Both the position numbers and the translations under genes were made by a program. From Alphaproteobacteria bacterium (GTDB lineage Bacteria > Pseudomonadota > Alphaproteobacteria > Geminicoccales > Geminicoccaceae): DNA of 64,000 nucleotides. The notes beneath the pieces are model-generated. The model saw nothing but the letters and a program-made list of their open reading frames with translations, searched no databases and was not told the DNA's origin. Numbering within the stretch: the first letter of the stretch is position 1; each line of letters starts with the position of its first letter. The DNA lies in contig JALSIM010000032.1 of NCBI GenBank assembly GCA_026990035.1, positions 1-64,000 on the forward strand, given 5' to 3'. Below, one piece after another: positions 26,466 to 36,136 of the stretch.

Positions 26466-27017
26466 ATGGACGGCAGATCCGCTTGGCACGGCACCACCAT
26501 CCTGTCCGTGCGCAAGGGCAATCAGGTGGTGATCGCCGGCGACGGCCAGGTCACCCTCGACAGGACGGTGGTCAAGGGCAATGCGCGCAAGGTGCGTCGT
26601 CTCGGCGAGGGGAACATCCTCGTCGGCTTCGCCGGCAGTACCGCCGACGCCTTCACCCTCCTCGAACGGCTGGAGGCCAAGCTCGAACGCCATCCGGGTC
26701 AGCTCGCCCGGGCCTGCGTGGAGCTCGCCAAGGATTGGCGGACGGATCGCTATCTGCGCCGTCTCGAGGCGATGATGGCGGTGGCCGACGCCGAAATCTC
26801 GCTGCTGCTGACCGGGGTCGGCGACGTGCTGGAACCGGAGGACGGGCTGATCGGCATCGGCTCCGGCGGCAATTTCGCTCTCGCCGCGGCCCGCGCCCTG
26901 CTCGACGTCGAAGGGCTCGACGCCGAGCGGGTGGCCCGCAAGGCGATGGCCATCGCCGCCGATATCTGTGTCTACACCAACCATGCCCTGACGCTCGAGA
27001 AGATCGAGATCCGATGA
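26466..27017 (+). CDS. hslV: ATP-dependent protease subunit HslV
   Basis: A 183-residue proteasome-like peptidase. [17 protein letters not shown] contains the Thr that becomes the N-terminal nucleophile after propeptide removal. [14 protein letters not shown] and [12 protein letters not shown] are typical. Twelve HslV subunits stack under HslU hexamers to degrade misfolded proteins in the cytoplasm. The start at 26466 gives the usual short propeptide. It overlaps hslU by four bases. Confidence 0.97.
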   Translation: MDGRSAWHGTTILSVRKGNQVVIAGDGQVTLDRTVVKGNARKVRRLGEGNILVGFAGSTADAFTLLERLEAKLERHPGQLARACVELAKDWRTDRYLRRLEAMMAVADAEISLLLTGVGDVLEPEDGLIGIGSGGNFALAAARALLDVEGLDAERVARKAMAIAADICVYTNHALTLEKIEIR

Positions 27018-28324
27018 CCGCATTGACGCCCCGCGAGATCGTTTCCGAACTGGACCGGTTCATCGTCGGTCAGGAGGCCGCCAAGCGGGCGGTGGCGATC
27101 GCCCTGCGCAACCGCTGGCGCCGCCAGCAGCTCGACGAAGCGCTGCGCGAAGAGGTGCTGCCCAAGAACATCCTGATGATCGGCCCCACCGGCTGCGGCA
27201 AGACCGAGATCGCCCGCCGGCTGGCTCGCCTCGCCCAGGCCCCCTTCCTCAAGGTCGAGGCCACCAAGTTCACCGAGGTCGGCTATGTGGGGCGCGACGT
27301 CGAAAGCATCGTCCGCGATCTCACCGAGATCGCCATCAAGCTCACCCGCGACCGGCTGCGTCGGGAGGTGATGGCCCAGGCCGAGCGCAACGCCGAGGAA
27401 CGGGTCCTGGACGCGCTCGTGGGAGCCCAGGCGGGGCGCGACACCCGGGAGAAATTCCGCCGGATGCTGCGCGAGGGGATGCTGGCGGAAAAGGAGGTCG
27501 AGCTCGAGGTGCTGGACACCGGCGCGGCGAGCCTGCCGACCTTCGAGATCCCCGGCATGCCGGGTGCCCAGATGGGGATGATCAACCTCGGCGACATCCT
27601 CGGCAAGGCCTTCGGCCAGCGCATGCGCAAGCGGCGCATGAAGGTCGCCGAGAGCTACGACATCCTGGTGGCCGAGGAGGCCGACAAGCTGATCGATCAG
27701 GACCGGGTGGTGCGGGAGGCGATCGAGGCCACCGAACAGCAGGGCATCGTATTCCTCGACGAGATCGACAAGATCACCGCCCGGGAGGGCCGGATGGGCG
27801 CCGATGTCAGCCGCGAGGGGGTGCAGCGCGACCTGCTGCCGCTGATCGAGGGGACCACCGTGGCGACCAAGCACGGGGCGGTCCGGACCGACCACATCCT
27901 GTTCATCGCCTCGGGCGCCTTCCATCTCGCCAAGCCCTCCGATCTCCTGCCGGAGCTGCAGGGCCGGCTGCCCATCCGGGTCGAGCTCGATCCCCTGCGG
28001 CAGAGCGATCTGCGGCGGATCCTGGTGGAGCCGGAAGCGAGTCTCGTGCGGCAGTACGTGGCGTTGCTGGCCACCGAGGAGGTGCGGCTCACGTTCACCG
28101 ACGAGGCCCTCGACGAGATCGCGCGGCTGGCCTTCGAGATCAACGCCAAGGTCGAGAACATCGGCGCACGCCGGCTGCAGACGGTGATGGAAAAGCTCGT
28201 CGAGGAAATCAGTTTCGCCGCTTCCGACCGGGCCGGCAGCGAACTGGTGATCGACCGCGAATACGTCGCCCGTCACGTCGGTGATCTGATCGCGGGCGCC
28301 GATCTCTCCCGGTTCATCCTCTGA
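27014..28324 (+). CDS. hslU: HslU ATPase subunit of the HslUV protease
   Basis: A 436-residue AAA+ unfoldase. [30 protein letters not shown]-type N-terminus, Walker [10 protein letters not shown] near residue 58, pore motif GYVGRD, Walker [11 protein letters not shown] and the sensor region [18 protein letters not shown] are all present, with the I-domain between residues 110 and 240. The C-terminal residues SRFIL end in the Leu that docks into HslV. ATGA overlap with hslV. Confidence 0.98.
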   Translation: MTALTPREIVSELDRFIVGQEAAKRAVAIALRNRWRRQQLDEALREEVLPKNILMIGPTGCGKTEIARRLARLAQAPFLKVEATKFTEVGYVGRDVESIVRDLTEIAIKLTRDRLRREVMAQAERNAEERVLDALVGAQAGRDTREKFRRMLREGMLAEKEVELEVLDTGAASLPTFEIPGMPGAQMGMINLGDILGKAFGQRMRKRRMKVAESYDILVAEEADKLIDQDRVVREAIEATEQQGIVFLDEIDKITAREGRMGADVSREGVQRDLLPLIEGTTVATKHGAVRTDHILFIASGAFHLAKPSDLLPELQGRLPIRVELDPLRQSDLRRILVEPEASLVRQYVALLATEEVRLTFTDEALDEIARLAFEINAKVENIGARRLQTVMEKLVEEISFAASDRAGSELVIDREYVARHVGDLIAGADLSRFIL

Positions 28325-29615
28325 CCTCCGCCGCGGGGCGCGCCCCGCCGGATGGGCCGCCCAGGAGGCGCATCGCCGCCAGCCCCATCACCTTGGCGGC
28401 GGTGACCATGTCCTCGACGAGGACGAATTCGTCGGGCTGATGGGCGAGATCGAGGATCCCGGGACCGTAGGCGACACAATCCTCGAGACCGCCGATGCGG
28501 CTGATGTGCTTCTGATCGTAGGTTCCCGGCGAGCAGACGAAGGCGGGCTCGCGGCCCAGCACCTCGCGCAACGCCGAGGCCACCGCCCGCGGCACCGGCT
28601 GATCGCGATCGGCGAGGACCGGCGCCACCGCCTGCAATTCCCGCAACCGGTAGGAAAAACCGGGCCGTTCCGCGGCGAGGCGGTCGAGAATGGCGCGGAT
28701 CTCCCCCTCGACCTCGGCCGGGTCTTCCTCGATCAGATAGCGTCGGTCGATCACCAGCCGGCAGCCATCGGCGACACAGGAGCTCGGCAGGCCCTCGTGA
28801 TCTTCGGGCTGGCCGCCGTGCACGGCGATCAGATTGAGGGTGGAGGCCCGGGCTTCTTCGGGAACCACCGGCATCACCGTGCGGCGCGCGGCGAGAAGAG
28901 GCAGGAGCTCCTTTTCCAGCCGTTCGACGAAGGCGCTCATGTGGCGGATGGCACAGTCGCCGAGAAACGGCATGGAACCGTGGGCGATGCGGCCGCCGGT
29001 CTCCACTTCGGCCCACCACAGGCCGCGGTGGCCGATGCACACCCGATCGACGTCGAGCGGTTCGGGAATGATCACGTGATCGACCCGGGGAGGGGAAAAG
29101 AAGCCCCGGCGGGCGAGCCAGGCGACGCCGCCGAAGCCCCCCGATTCCTCGTCCGCCGTCCCCGAGATCTCGATCGCGCCCGGAAAATCGGGCCAGGTCT
29201 CGAGGAGCGCCTCGACGGCGATCACCGCCGCGGCGATGCCGCCCTTCATGTCGCAGCTTCCACGGCCGTAGAGCCGGCCCTCCCGGATCTCCCCGGCCCA
29301 GGGATCGACGCTCCAGCCCTCTCCGGCCGGCACCACGTCGAGATGGCCGTTGAAATGCACGCACCGCCCCGGCCGCGCACCTTCGCGGCGGGCGAGGAGA
29401 TTGATCCGCGGCCAGCGATCGCTGTCCCCGGGCGTGCCTTCGGCCCGCAGCAGGAGGATCTCGAAGCCGGCTCGCCGCAGACGGGTTCCGAGCAGCTCGG
29501 CGCATTCCCGGTAGTGGGCGCCGGGTGGATTGACGGTCGGTATGCGCACCAGATCGCGACACAGGGCGACGAGCTCCTCGCGGCGCCGCTCCACGGCCTG
29601 AAAGAGGCGGTCCAT
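28314..29615 (-). CDS. M20 family metallopeptidase (ArgE/DapE-like amidohydrolase)
   Basis: A 433-residue di-zinc hydrolase. [12 protein letters not shown] gives the first His and the catalytic Asp, [10 protein letters not shown] the bridging Asp, [10 protein letters not shown] the catalytic Glu pair, and AHQPDEFV the C-terminal His. A lid/dimerisation domain lies between about residues 195 and 310. It resembles N-acyl amino acid or succinyl-diaminopimelate deacylases; context does not tell which. Its 3' end overlaps the convergent hslU end by 11 bases. Confidence 0.92.
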   Translation of the reverse strand: MDRLFQAVERRREELVALCRDLVRIPTVNPPGAHYRECAELLGTRLRRAGFEILLLRAEGTPGDSDRWPRINLLARREGARPGRCVHFNGHLDVVPAGEGWSVDPWAGEIREGRLYGRGSCDMKGGIAAAVIAVEALLETWPDFPGAIEISGTADEESGGFGGVAWLARRGFFSPPRVDHVIIPEPLDVDRVCIGHRGLWWAEVETGGRIAHGSMPFLGDCAIRHMSAFVERLEKELLPLLAARRTVMPVVPEEARASTLNLIAVHGGQPEDHEGLPSSCVADGCRLVIDRRYLIEEDPAEVEGEIRAILDRLAAERPGFSYRLRELQAVAPVLADRDQPVPRAVASALREVLGREPAFVCSPGTYDQKHISRIGGLEDCVAYGPGILDLAHQPDEFVLVEDMVTAAKVMGLAAMRLLGGPSGGARPAAEVRG

Positions 29616-29683
29616 TCCGTGCTTCTCCCCGGATCGCGGGAAGGCTAGAGGGGGAACGCCGGGGACGTCAAAGGGGGGAGATC

Positions 29684-30466
29684 ATGAACCGGGAAGAGAT
29701 CGAGAGGGCCGCCCGCGAGGTCGTGCGATGCCGCCTCGGCGGAAGGCGCCTCGCGAGGCTCGAAGGCATCGCCGGCGAGGATGCGGGCTACCGGGTGCAG
29801 GCGCGTGCCAACGCCATGCTCGAAGCCACCCTGGGCCCCGTCGTCGGTCACAAGATCGGCGGCACCACCGCCGCGATGCGGGCGTTCCTCGGTGCCGGCG
29901 AGCCGTTGGCCGGCGAAGTCTTCGAAAGCGGGCGGCGGGCGTCGCCGGCCGGGTTCGCCTTCGCGGATTTCCGAAGGCCCGGCATCGAAACCGAGATCGC
30001 CGTCCGACTGGGGCGTGATCTTCCGGCCGAGGGAGCCCCCTTCGATCGCGGCGCGGTGGCGGCGGCGGTCGCCGAGCTGCTGCCGGCGATCGAGATCGTC
30101 GACGATCGCTACGAGGATGTCCGGTGCGCCGGCGTCGCCACGCTGATCGCCGACAACGCCTTCAACGCCGCCTGCATCCTCGGCGCGCCGCTGGCCGACT
30201 GGCGGGGACTCGATCTCGCCGGGCTCCGGGCCCGCACCTTCATCGACGGGGCACTGGTGGCGGAGGCGCGCAGCGAGGCGCTGATGGGCCATCCGATGGA
30301 AGCGCTGGTCTGGCTGGCCAACCGGCGGGCTGCGCTCGGTCGCGGTCTCGCGGCCGGCCAGTTCGTGAGTCTCGGCACCGTCACTCCGGTCCAATGGCTG
30401 CCCGGCCCCGCCGAAGCCCGAATCGAGATCGAGGGGCTGGGCGAGGCCCGTGTCCGCCTCGCCTGA
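29684..30466 (+). CDS. 2-keto-4-pentenoate hydratase-like protein (fumarylacetoacetase superfamily)
   Basis: A 260-residue protein related to MhpD/XylJ hydratases and oxaloacetate-type decarboxylases of the same fold. GHKIGGTTAAMRAFLG near residue 55, the metal-site stretch ETEIAVRLG near residue 104 and EIVDDRYEDVR near 138 match the family. The normal partner genes of aromatic meta-cleavage are absent, so a role in aromatic breakdown is not supported by context. Start follows GGGGGGAGATC. Confidence 0.85.
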   Translation: MNREEIERAAREVVRCRLGGRRLARLEGIAGEDAGYRVQARANAMLEATLGPVVGHKIGGTTAAMRAFLGAGEPLAGEVFESGRRASPAGFAFADFRRPGIETEIAVRLGRDLPAEGAPFDRGAVAAAVAELLPAIEIVDDRYEDVRCAGVATLIADNAFNAACILGAPLADWRGLDLAGLRARTFIDGALVAEARSEALMGHPMEALVWLANRRAALGRGLAAGQFVSLGTVTPVQWLPGPAEARIEIEGLGEARVRLA

Positions 30467-30475
30467 GCGGCCGGC

Positions 30476-31282
30476 TCAGTCGATCGCGGGCAGCTCGGGG
30501 GAGGCGGAGAGTTCGGTGGTGATCTGACGCGCCCGCGCGGGATCCATGCGGGCGAGGATCGGCGCGAGCTTGGTCTCGCGCATGCGCTGGGTGACCTTCA
30601 GGAGAACGGGGAGTTCGAGCCGATCGAAGATCGCCGCCGCCTGCTTGGGCTTCATCGCCTCGTAGATGGCGACGAGCTTGGCGAGACGGGCTTCCTCCTC
30701 GGCACTCACCTGCTCCAGCAGACCGGCGATCTCCTGCTTGAGTTCCTCCAGCCGGGCGAGCTGGCCGTCGAGGTCGTCGCGCAGCTTGGTCAGCACCTCT
30801 TCCTCCACCTCGAGTTCGCGGCGCCGCGCTTCCAGTCGCCGTTCCTTCTCCGCCAGGCGGGCGGCGACGTCGGTCAGCTCTTCGGGAATCCTGTCGGCGA
30901 GACCCGCGAGGCCGGAGGGAGTTCCCGCCTCCGCCGCAGCGCTGCCGTCGGCGTGGGGACTCCCGTCCTCGCCGGGCCCGGCCGCCGGCTCCATCCCGTA
31001 CAGCCCGCTCGCGAGGAAGGGATCGACGGGTGGGGTGGTGCCCGGCAGCTCGTCCCGTCCGTCGGCGCGCCGCCGCTCGGCGCCAAGGCCGGAATCGGCT
31101 GGCGATCCCACGGCGGTGGTCCCGGGATCGAACAGCTTCGGGAGGTTCGGCAGCAGCGAGCCGGCGAACAGGCTCACCGCCCAGCTCGCCAGAAAGAAGC
31201 CGCAGGCGAGGGCGGTCACCATCGGCAGCGAGGGCGTCAGCTGCCGCGATGATGCGGGCTCGGGCGGGATCGGGCCACGCAT
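30476..31282 (-). CDS. MotE-like flagellar motility protein
   Basis: A 268-residue protein with an N-terminal membrane helix (about residues 20-42, LACGFFLASWAVSLFAG), a low-complexity periplasmic linker rich in Gly, Pro and Ala, a long coiled coil (about 140-205) and a C-terminal MgtE-N-like domain with YEAMKPKQAAAIFDRL. This layout matches MotE, the chaperone that helps MotC fold in alphaproteobacteria. Start at 31282 is chosen because the helix then sits near the N-terminus. It is last in the fliL operon, 13 bases after the DUF6468 gene. Confidence 0.8.
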   Translation of the reverse strand: MRGPIPPEPASSRQLTPSLPMVTALACGFFLASWAVSLFAGSLLPNLPKLFDPGTTAVGSPADSGLGAERRRADGRDELPGTTPPVDPFLASGLYGMEPAAGPGEDGSPHADGSAAAEAGTPSGLAGLADRIPEELTDVAARLAEKERRLEARRRELEVEEEVLTKLRDDLDGQLARLEELKQEIAGLLEQVSAEEEARLAKLVAIYEAMKPKQAAAIFDRLELPVLLKVTQRMRETKLAPILARMDPARARQITTELSASPELPAID

Positions 31283-31295
31283 CTCGGTCCGCGAT

Positions 31296-31790
31296 CTACC
31301 GCAGATGGTCCAGGAGGCGGAGCAGCTCCGCCCGGTCTTCATCGCCGATCGCCGGCTCGGCCGCGGCCCGGTTGCCCGGTCCCGATCCGGCCCCGGGTCC
31401 CCCGGAGGTCGTCGGCGGAACGGCCCGCGAACCTGTCACGGGGCCGCTGTCCGTCCGCGCCTTCCGCCGCCGGTCGCCGGTCGCCGGAAGCTCCTGCATC
31501 CGGCGGGTGAGTTCGCTCGCCAGATCGCAGAAGCGCTTCAGCTCGTCGCCGCGGCGGCGCGCGTTCTCGCTGTGGCGGCGGAGCCGGCTTTCCATGGCCG
31601 CGCACTCGCTCCTGAGGCCGCGCAGGGTCTCGGCGGCACGTTCGACGAGGGTGTCGATCTCGGCGGCGAACTTCTTCAGGTTGGCGCCGTCCCTCTGCAG
31701 CCGTCGCAGGCGCTGGTGGAGCAGTACGCACCAGACGGCGTTGAGGCCGAGCAGGACCGCCAGGGCCAGTTGGGCGAGCTGTTCAGCCAT
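31296..31790 (-). CDS. DUF6468-type flagellar-locus protein
   Basis: A 164-residue protein: one N-terminal membrane helix (about 5-25), a coiled coil (about 30-100) with FAAEIDTLVERAAETLRGLR, then a Gly/Pro/Ala-rich tail and a short C-terminal helix. Proteins like this sit between fliM and the motE-like gene in many alphaproteobacteria; the function is unknown but must be tied to the motor. Start at 31790 overlaps fliM by eight bases. Confidence 0.75.
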   Translation of the reverse strand: MAEQLAQLALAVLLGLNAVWCVLLHQRLRRLQRDGANLKKFAAEIDTLVERAAETLRGLRSECAAMESRLRRHSENARRRGDELKRFCDLASELTRRMQELPATGDRRRKARTDSGPVTGSRAVPPTTSGGPGAGSGPGNRAAAEPAIGDEDRAELLRLLDHLR

Positions 31791-32955
31791 CCCTTCCCTC
31801 GCTGCGGATCCGTTCCTCCACATGGACCGCGAGACGGTGGCGCACCTTGCCGACCCGCGCCCGCAGCAGCGGCACGTGGCCGCAACGGAGGACGATGCTG
31901 CTGTCGGGTCGGGTGTTGAGGTGCAGCACGTCCCCGACCTTGAGGTTCATCACCTCGCCGAGCATGATCGTGTATTCGTCGAGCACCGCCTCGAGATCGA
32001 CCTCGGTCTGCCAGATCTCGCGCGACAGATGACCTTCCCAGATGGAATCCCGCCCGAACTTCTCGCCCATGAACATCTGCAGGAGCAGATCGCGGGCCGG
32101 CTCCAGGGTGGCGTAGGGCAGGAGGAATTCGAGAGTGCCGCCGCGGTCGTCGAGATCGATGCGCATGCGGAAGACGACGCAGGCGTTGCCGGGGCGGGCG
32201 ATGGCCGCGAAGCGGGGATTGGTCTCCATCCGCTCGAAACGGAAATCCACCTCCACGATCGGTGCGAAGGCCTGGGTCAGATCGCCGAGGATCAGCCGCA
32301 CGAGGCGTTCCACGAGCCGCTGCTCGATGGTCGTGTAGGGACGTCCCTCGATGCGCATGGGGGCGGTACCGCGCCGGCCGCCCAAAAGGACGTCGACGAT
32401 CGCGTAGATGAGCGCGCTGTCGGCGGTGATCAGGCCGTAGTTGTCCCATTCGATGGCCTTGAAGACGGTGATCATCGCCGGCAGCGGCACCGAATTGAGA
32501 TAGTCGCCGAAGCGCTGGGCGGTGATGTTCTCCAGATTGATATCGACGTTCTCGGAGGTGAAATTCCGCACACTCGTGGTCATGATGCGTTCGAGGCGAT
32601 CGAACACCACCTCGAGCATGGGCAGCCGCTCGTAGGTGATGTCGTTCGAGTTGATCAGCGCGTCGATCCCCGAGCGGGGGCCTTCCTGGACGCCGCCGTC
32701 GAAACCGAGGAGGGAATCGATCTCGTCCTGACTGAGCACCCGGCCGCTGCTGTCGGTCGCCGGCGCCGCCGGCTCGCCGGCACCGGCTGCGAGATCGTCG
32801 CTGGTCATCGCCTCGGCCCAGTCGGATGCCAGCGCCTCGTCGGGATCGGCCTCGCCTTCCTGGCTTTCCTCCCCCTCCTCGACGCCGGCCATGGCCGCCC
32901 AGTCGGCGGCCAGATCCTCCTGATCCTGGGGGTCGGGCGTCTCGGGATCGGCCAT
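31783..32955 (-). CDS. fliM: Flagellar motor switch protein FliM
   Basis: A 390-residue C-ring protein. The phospho-CheY docking motif LSQDEIDSLLGF is near residue 73; the middle CheC-like domain (about 100-290) and the C-terminal SpoA domain with LKVGDVLHL near residue 345 follow. The N-terminus is acidic and longer than in E. coli and contains two related motifs, DLAADWAAMAG (about 14-24) and ALASDWAEAM (about 41-50). FliM sets rotation direction with FliG and FliN. Separated by 43 bases from fliL. Confidence 0.97.
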   Translation of the reverse strand: MADPETPDPQDQEDLAADWAAMAGVEEGEESQEGEADPDEALASDWAEAMTSDDLAAGAGEPAAPATDSSGRVLSQDEIDSLLGFDGGVQEGPRSGIDALINSNDITYERLPMLEVVFDRLERIMTTSVRNFTSENVDINLENITAQRFGDYLNSVPLPAMITVFKAIEWDNYGLITADSALIYAIVDVLLGGRRGTAPMRIEGRPYTTIEQRLVERLVRLILGDLTQAFAPIVEVDFRFERMETNPRFAAIARPGNACVVFRMRIDLDDRGGTLEFLLPYATLEPARDLLLQMFMGEKFGRDSIWEGHLSREIWQTEVDLEAVLDEYTIMLGEVMNLKVGDVLHLNTRPDSSIVLRCGHVPLLRARVGKVRHRLAVHVEERIRSEGRDG

Positions 32956-32998
32956 CGCCGTCAGGGCTCCGTGAAACCGTGCGGTGGTGCCGGGCCGG

Positions 32999-33601
32999 TC
33001 ACTGGACCAGCATTTCCTTGAACAGCACGTCTTCGACGTCGAGCGGCCGGATCGCCCGGTTGACGCGGGCCAGCAACTCCTCCTTGAGACGCTGCAGCCC
33101 GACCGCCCCCTCGACCTCCTCCACCGTCAGCGCCCGCAGATAAAGCTGGAAGCTGTCCATCACCCGGGGGGTCAGGGCCCGGATGCTTTCGGCCGTGGCC
33201 TCGTCGGCCACCTCGAGGGCGACCCGCAGCTTGAGAAAGCGCATCCGCTTGCCGCTCGACTGAAGATTGACGAGAACGTCGGGCAGATCGACGAATACCG
33301 CGGTCACCGCCGGGTCGGAGCCGCCGTCGCCTTCTCCCTCCGCGGTCTCCTTCCCGCCCTTGGCCTCGGCCTTCGGCTCGCCGTCCGGGGTGGTCGCCGA
33401 TTCGTCTCCCGCCTCGGTGGCGTCGGCCATCTCCGGTTCGGCCGTCCCGCCGAACAGGCCCATGAAGTAGGCCGCCGCCCCGCCACCGCCGCCGAGCACC
33501 AGCAGGCCCGCGACGGCGAGGATGATCAGCTTGAGCTTGCCGCCCTTGGCCGCGGCCTCCTGCTCGCCTTCCTGTTCCTCCTTCTCGACCTCTTTCGCCA
33601 T
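32999..33601 (-). CDS. fliL: Flagellar basal body-associated protein FliL
   Basis: A 200-residue protein with a charged cytoplasmic N-terminus, one membrane helix (about 21-48, with a Gly-rich stretch), an acidic linker and a stomatin-like periplasmic domain. VFVDLPDVLVNLQSSGKRMRF and LRALTVEEVEGAVGLQRLKE are the conserved parts. FliL helps stator assembly and torque. Start at 33601 gives the usual short cytoplasmic tail; earlier codons are intergenic. First gene of the leftward operon. Confidence 0.94.
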   Translation of the reverse strand: MAKEVEKEEQEGEQEAAAKGGKLKLIILAVAGLLVLGGGGGAAAYFMGLFGGTAEPEMADATEAGDESATTPDGEPKAEAKGGKETAEGEGDGGSDPAVTAVFVDLPDVLVNLQSSGKRMRFLKLRVALEVADEATAESIRALTPRVMDSFQLYLRALTVEEVEGAVGLQRLKEELLARVNRAIRPLDVEDVLFKEMLVQ

Positions 33602-33773
33602 CGTCGATCTCCACAGCTCCCGGCCCGCACGGCGGCCTTCGCCGGCCTTCTTATAAACGCCGTTGGTTAACAGGTGGTTGCCGAGGCAAGATCGTCTCCG
33701 GTCGGCAAAAACTTCCGGCATTCCCTTCCGGCGTCGCCGACCCGCGGCGATGCGACCGGCATCCCGCCGACAC

Positions 33774-33789
33774 TGGCCCGCGACTTGCT
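33774..33789 (+). promoter_or_regulatory. Sigma-54 promoter of the flgF operon
   Basis: TGGCCCG (33774-33780), four bases, TTGCT (33785-33789) fits TGGCACG-N4-TTGCW with one mismatch and exact -24/-12 spacing. Transcription would start near 33800, 35 bases before flgF. TTAACCAT (33789-33796), a CtrA-type half site, begins on the last base of the -12 box. Sigma-54 control of rod and ring genes is common in flagellated alphaproteobacteria. Confidence 0.65.
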
Positions 33790-33834
33790 TAACCATGAAC
33801 GTCGCCATTCCACGGGGTTCGGAAGACCGGGATC

Positions 33835-34557
33835 ATGGACACGACCGCCTACATCGGCCTCAGCCGTCAGATCGCGCTCCAGAACAGGCTCGACGTGATC
33901 GCCGGCAACATCGCCAACATGAACACCACCGGTTTCAAGGCCGAACTGCTGCGCTTCGAGACCGTATGGCAGCCCGCCGGCCGCGCCGAACGGCTGGCGT
34001 TCGTCCAGGACGTGGGGCGGATCCGCGATCTGCGCGACGGCGCCTTCACCACCACCGGCAATCCGCTCGACTTCGCCATCGCCGGTCCCGGCTATTTCAC
34101 CGTCGAAACGCCCGACGGCCCGGCCTACACCCGCGCCGGCCAGTTCCAGATCTCCGCCGAGGGACAGATCGTGACCGCCGCCGGCCATCCGCTGCTCGAC
34201 GAGAACGGCACCCCGGTGACCCTCCCGCCGGGCAGCGGCGAGCTCGCGCTGGCCGCCGACGGCACCCTTTCCACCGCCGAGGGCCCGATCGCCCGGATCC
34301 AGATCGTCGATTTCGGCGATCCGCAGGCTCTCGAGAGGGCCGGCGACGGGCTGTTCCGGACCGATCAGCCGCCGCAGCCGGTCGAGAACGCCCGTCTCGA
34401 GCAGGGCGTGCTGGAGGAATCGAACGTCGAGCCGGTCCTGGAGATCACCCGGATGATGGAAACCGTGCGGGCCTTCGAGGCCACCCAGCGGATGCTGGAC
34501 ATCCACCACGAGATCGAACGCCGCACCGTTCAGGGCGTGCTCGGCCAGGGCGCATGA
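33835..34557 (+). CDS. flgF: Flagellar proximal rod protein FlgF
   Basis: A 240-residue rod protein. The N-terminal helix YIGLSRQIALQNRLDVIAGNIANMNTTGFK-type motif and the C-terminal helix ending VRAFEATQRMLDIHHEIERR are the two halves of the axial coiled coil. The D1 region has FTVETPDGPAYTRAGQF. Exported by the flagellar type III system without a cleaved signal. First gene of the rightward operon. Confidence 0.97.
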   Translation: MDTTAYIGLSRQIALQNRLDVIAGNIANMNTTGFKAELLRFETVWQPAGRAERLAFVQDVGRIRDLRDGAFTTTGNPLDFAIAGPGYFTVETPDGPAYTRAGQFQISAEGQIVTAAGHPLLDENGTPVTLPPGSGELALAADGTLSTAEGPIARIQIVDFGDPQALERAGDGLFRTDQPPQPVENARLEQGVLEESNVEPVLEITRMMETVRAFEATQRMLDIHHEIERRTVQGVLGQGA

Positions 34558-34600
34558 TGCGGCCGGTCGACATCGCCGTCGGAGCAGGGGAGAACACGCC

Positions 34601-35386
34601 ATGAGGGCATTGAGCGTCGCCGCCACGGGGATGATGGCGCAGCAGCTTCACGTCGAGGTCATCTCCAACAACATCGCCAACATGACCACCACCGGCTACA
34701 AGCGCCGGCGGCCCGAGTTCCAGGATCTGCTCTACCAGAGCCAGCGGCGGATCGGCGCCGCCACCGGCCAGGACGGCAGCATCGTACCGGCGGGAGTGGA
34801 GCTCGGCCTCGGTGTCAAGACGGCGGCCGTCTACCGCGTCCACGGCCAGGGCAATCTCGTCAACACCGAGAACTCCCTCGATCTCGCGATCCAGGGCGAC
34901 GGCTTCTTCGTCGTCGAGCTGCCCAGCGGCGACACCGCCTACACGCGTTCGGGCAACTTCCAGCTTTCCCCCGACGGCCTGATCGTCACCGCCGACGGTT
35001 ATACGGTGAGCCCGGGGATCACCGTGCCCGGGGACGCGATCGAGATCTCGATCAGCGCCGAAGGGCAGGTGACCGCCAAGATCGAAGGCCAGGTGGAGCT
35101 CGCCGATCTCGGCCAGCTCGATCTCGCTTCCTTCGTCAATCCCGCCGGGCTCTCGGCGCTCGGCAACAACCTGCTGGTGGAGACCGAGGCCAGCGGCACG
35201 GCGGTGATCGGCACGCCGGGAAGCGACGGCTTCGGTACCCTTCAGCAGGGCTTTCTCGAAAGCTCCAACGTCAATCCGGTGCAGGAGATCACCGCCCTGA
35301 TCACCGCCCAGCGGGCCTACGAGATGAACTCCAAGGTGATCTCCGCCGCCGACCAGATGCTCGGTACCGTGACCCAGATGCGGTGA
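34601..35386 (+). CDS. flgG: Flagellar distal rod protein FlgG
   Basis: A 261-residue rod protein, the usual length. It has the N-terminal IAT-GMMAQQL type start, NNIANMTTTGYKRRRPEFQDL, GDGFFVVELPSGD and the C-terminal ITAQRAYEMNSKVISAADQML. FlgG forms the straight distal rod that passes through the P and L rings. It lies 43 bases after flgF. Confidence 0.98.
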   Translation: MRALSVAATGMMAQQLHVEVISNNIANMTTTGYKRRRPEFQDLLYQSQRRIGAATGQDGSIVPAGVELGLGVKTAAVYRVHGQGNLVNTENSLDLAIQGDGFFVVELPSGDTAYTRSGNFQLSPDGLIVTADGYTVSPGITVPGDAIEISISAEGQVTAKIEGQVELADLGQLDLASFVNPAGLSALGNNLLVETEASGTAVIGTPGSDGFGTLQQGFLESSNVNPVQEITALITAQRAYEMNSKVISAADQMLGTVTQMR

Positions 35387-35392
35387 TCGGCC

Positions 35393-36136
35393 ATGAAACC
35401 TTCGGCATCGTTCTTCCTGTTTCCCCTCCTTCTCCTGCTGGCGATCGCCCGACCGCCGGTCGCCGCCGAGCTGACCCTGGCCCCCGGCGAACCGCTCGAC
35501 GAGGCGCGCGTGCGGGGACTGATCGAGCCGCGGCTGGACGCCCGTTTCACCGATTCGCGCTTCGCCATCGAGATCTTCCGGCCGCTCCTGCCGCTGGCCA
35601 ATGCGGCGACCGTCCCGACCGCGATCGATGTCGTCGACTGGCGCCACGATCCGCGCAGCGGCCGTTTCGAGGCCCGGCTCCTGGCCCGTCTCGAAAGCGG
35701 CCCGCAGAGCCGCATCACCGTCGTCGGCAGGGCGCAGGAGCTGGTTCCGGTCCCGGTCCCGCGGCAGGCGCTGGCGCGGGGCACGATCCTGACCGCCGAG
35801 CTCCTGGAAGAGGCCTGGCTCCCCGTATCGCGTCTGCGCGAGGACACCGTGCTGTCGGGCGAGGATCTGATCGGTCGCGAACTGCGCCGTTCCCTGCGCC
35901 GCGGCCAGCCCGTCCGCCGTGGCCAGGTCCGGTGGCCGCGCCTGGTCGAGCGTGGGGACGTCGTCACCCTCGTGTTCGACCGTCCCGGCCTGCTGCTGAC
36001 CGCCCTCGGCCGGGCTCTCGAGGCGGGCTCCCGGGGACAGATCATCAGGCTCGTCAATCTCGACAGCGAACGGCCGCTCAGAGGGCGCGTGACCGGGCCG
36101 CGCCGTGTGGAAATCATCGCTTCGGAGGCCAGATGA
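35393..36136 (+). CDS. flgA: Flagellar P-ring assembly chaperone FlgA
   Basis: A 247-residue periplasmic protein. A signal peptide (about residues 1-24, hydrophobic FFLFPLLLLLAI, cleavage near VAA-E) precedes a variable N-terminal domain; the C-terminal SAF domain (about 120-245) has VPRQALARGTILTAELLEE and RSLRRGQPVRRGQV. FlgA escorts FlgI during P-ring building, yet flgI is not in this operon. It starts six bases after flgG and overlaps flgH by four. Confidence 0.92.
   Translation: MKPSASFFLFPLLLLLAIARPPVAAELTLAPGEPLDEARVRGLIEPRLDARFTDSRFAIEIFRPLLPLANAATVPTAIDVVDWRHDPRSGRFEARLLARLESGPQSRITVVGRAQELVPVPVPRQALARGTILTAELLEEAWLPVSRLREDTVLSGEDLIGRELRRSLRRGQPVRRGQVRWPRLVERGDVVTLVFDRPGLLLTALGRALEAGSRGQIIRLVNLDSERPLRGRVTGPRRVEIIASEAR

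Noticed and set aside
25430-27013. Upstream extension of the hslU frame
   Set aside because: It is an out-of-frame shadow of the lipoprotein hydrolase and hslV; hslU starts at 27014.
26972-28276. 434-codon minus-strand frame opposite hslU
   Set aside because: Antisense shadow of a confident gene; no conserved motif.
33686-33699. Possible leftward sigma-54 promoter for fliL (GG and GC at correct spacing, TTGC box)
   Set aside because: Only the invariant dinucleotides and TTGC match; the -24 box otherwise disagrees in five positions.
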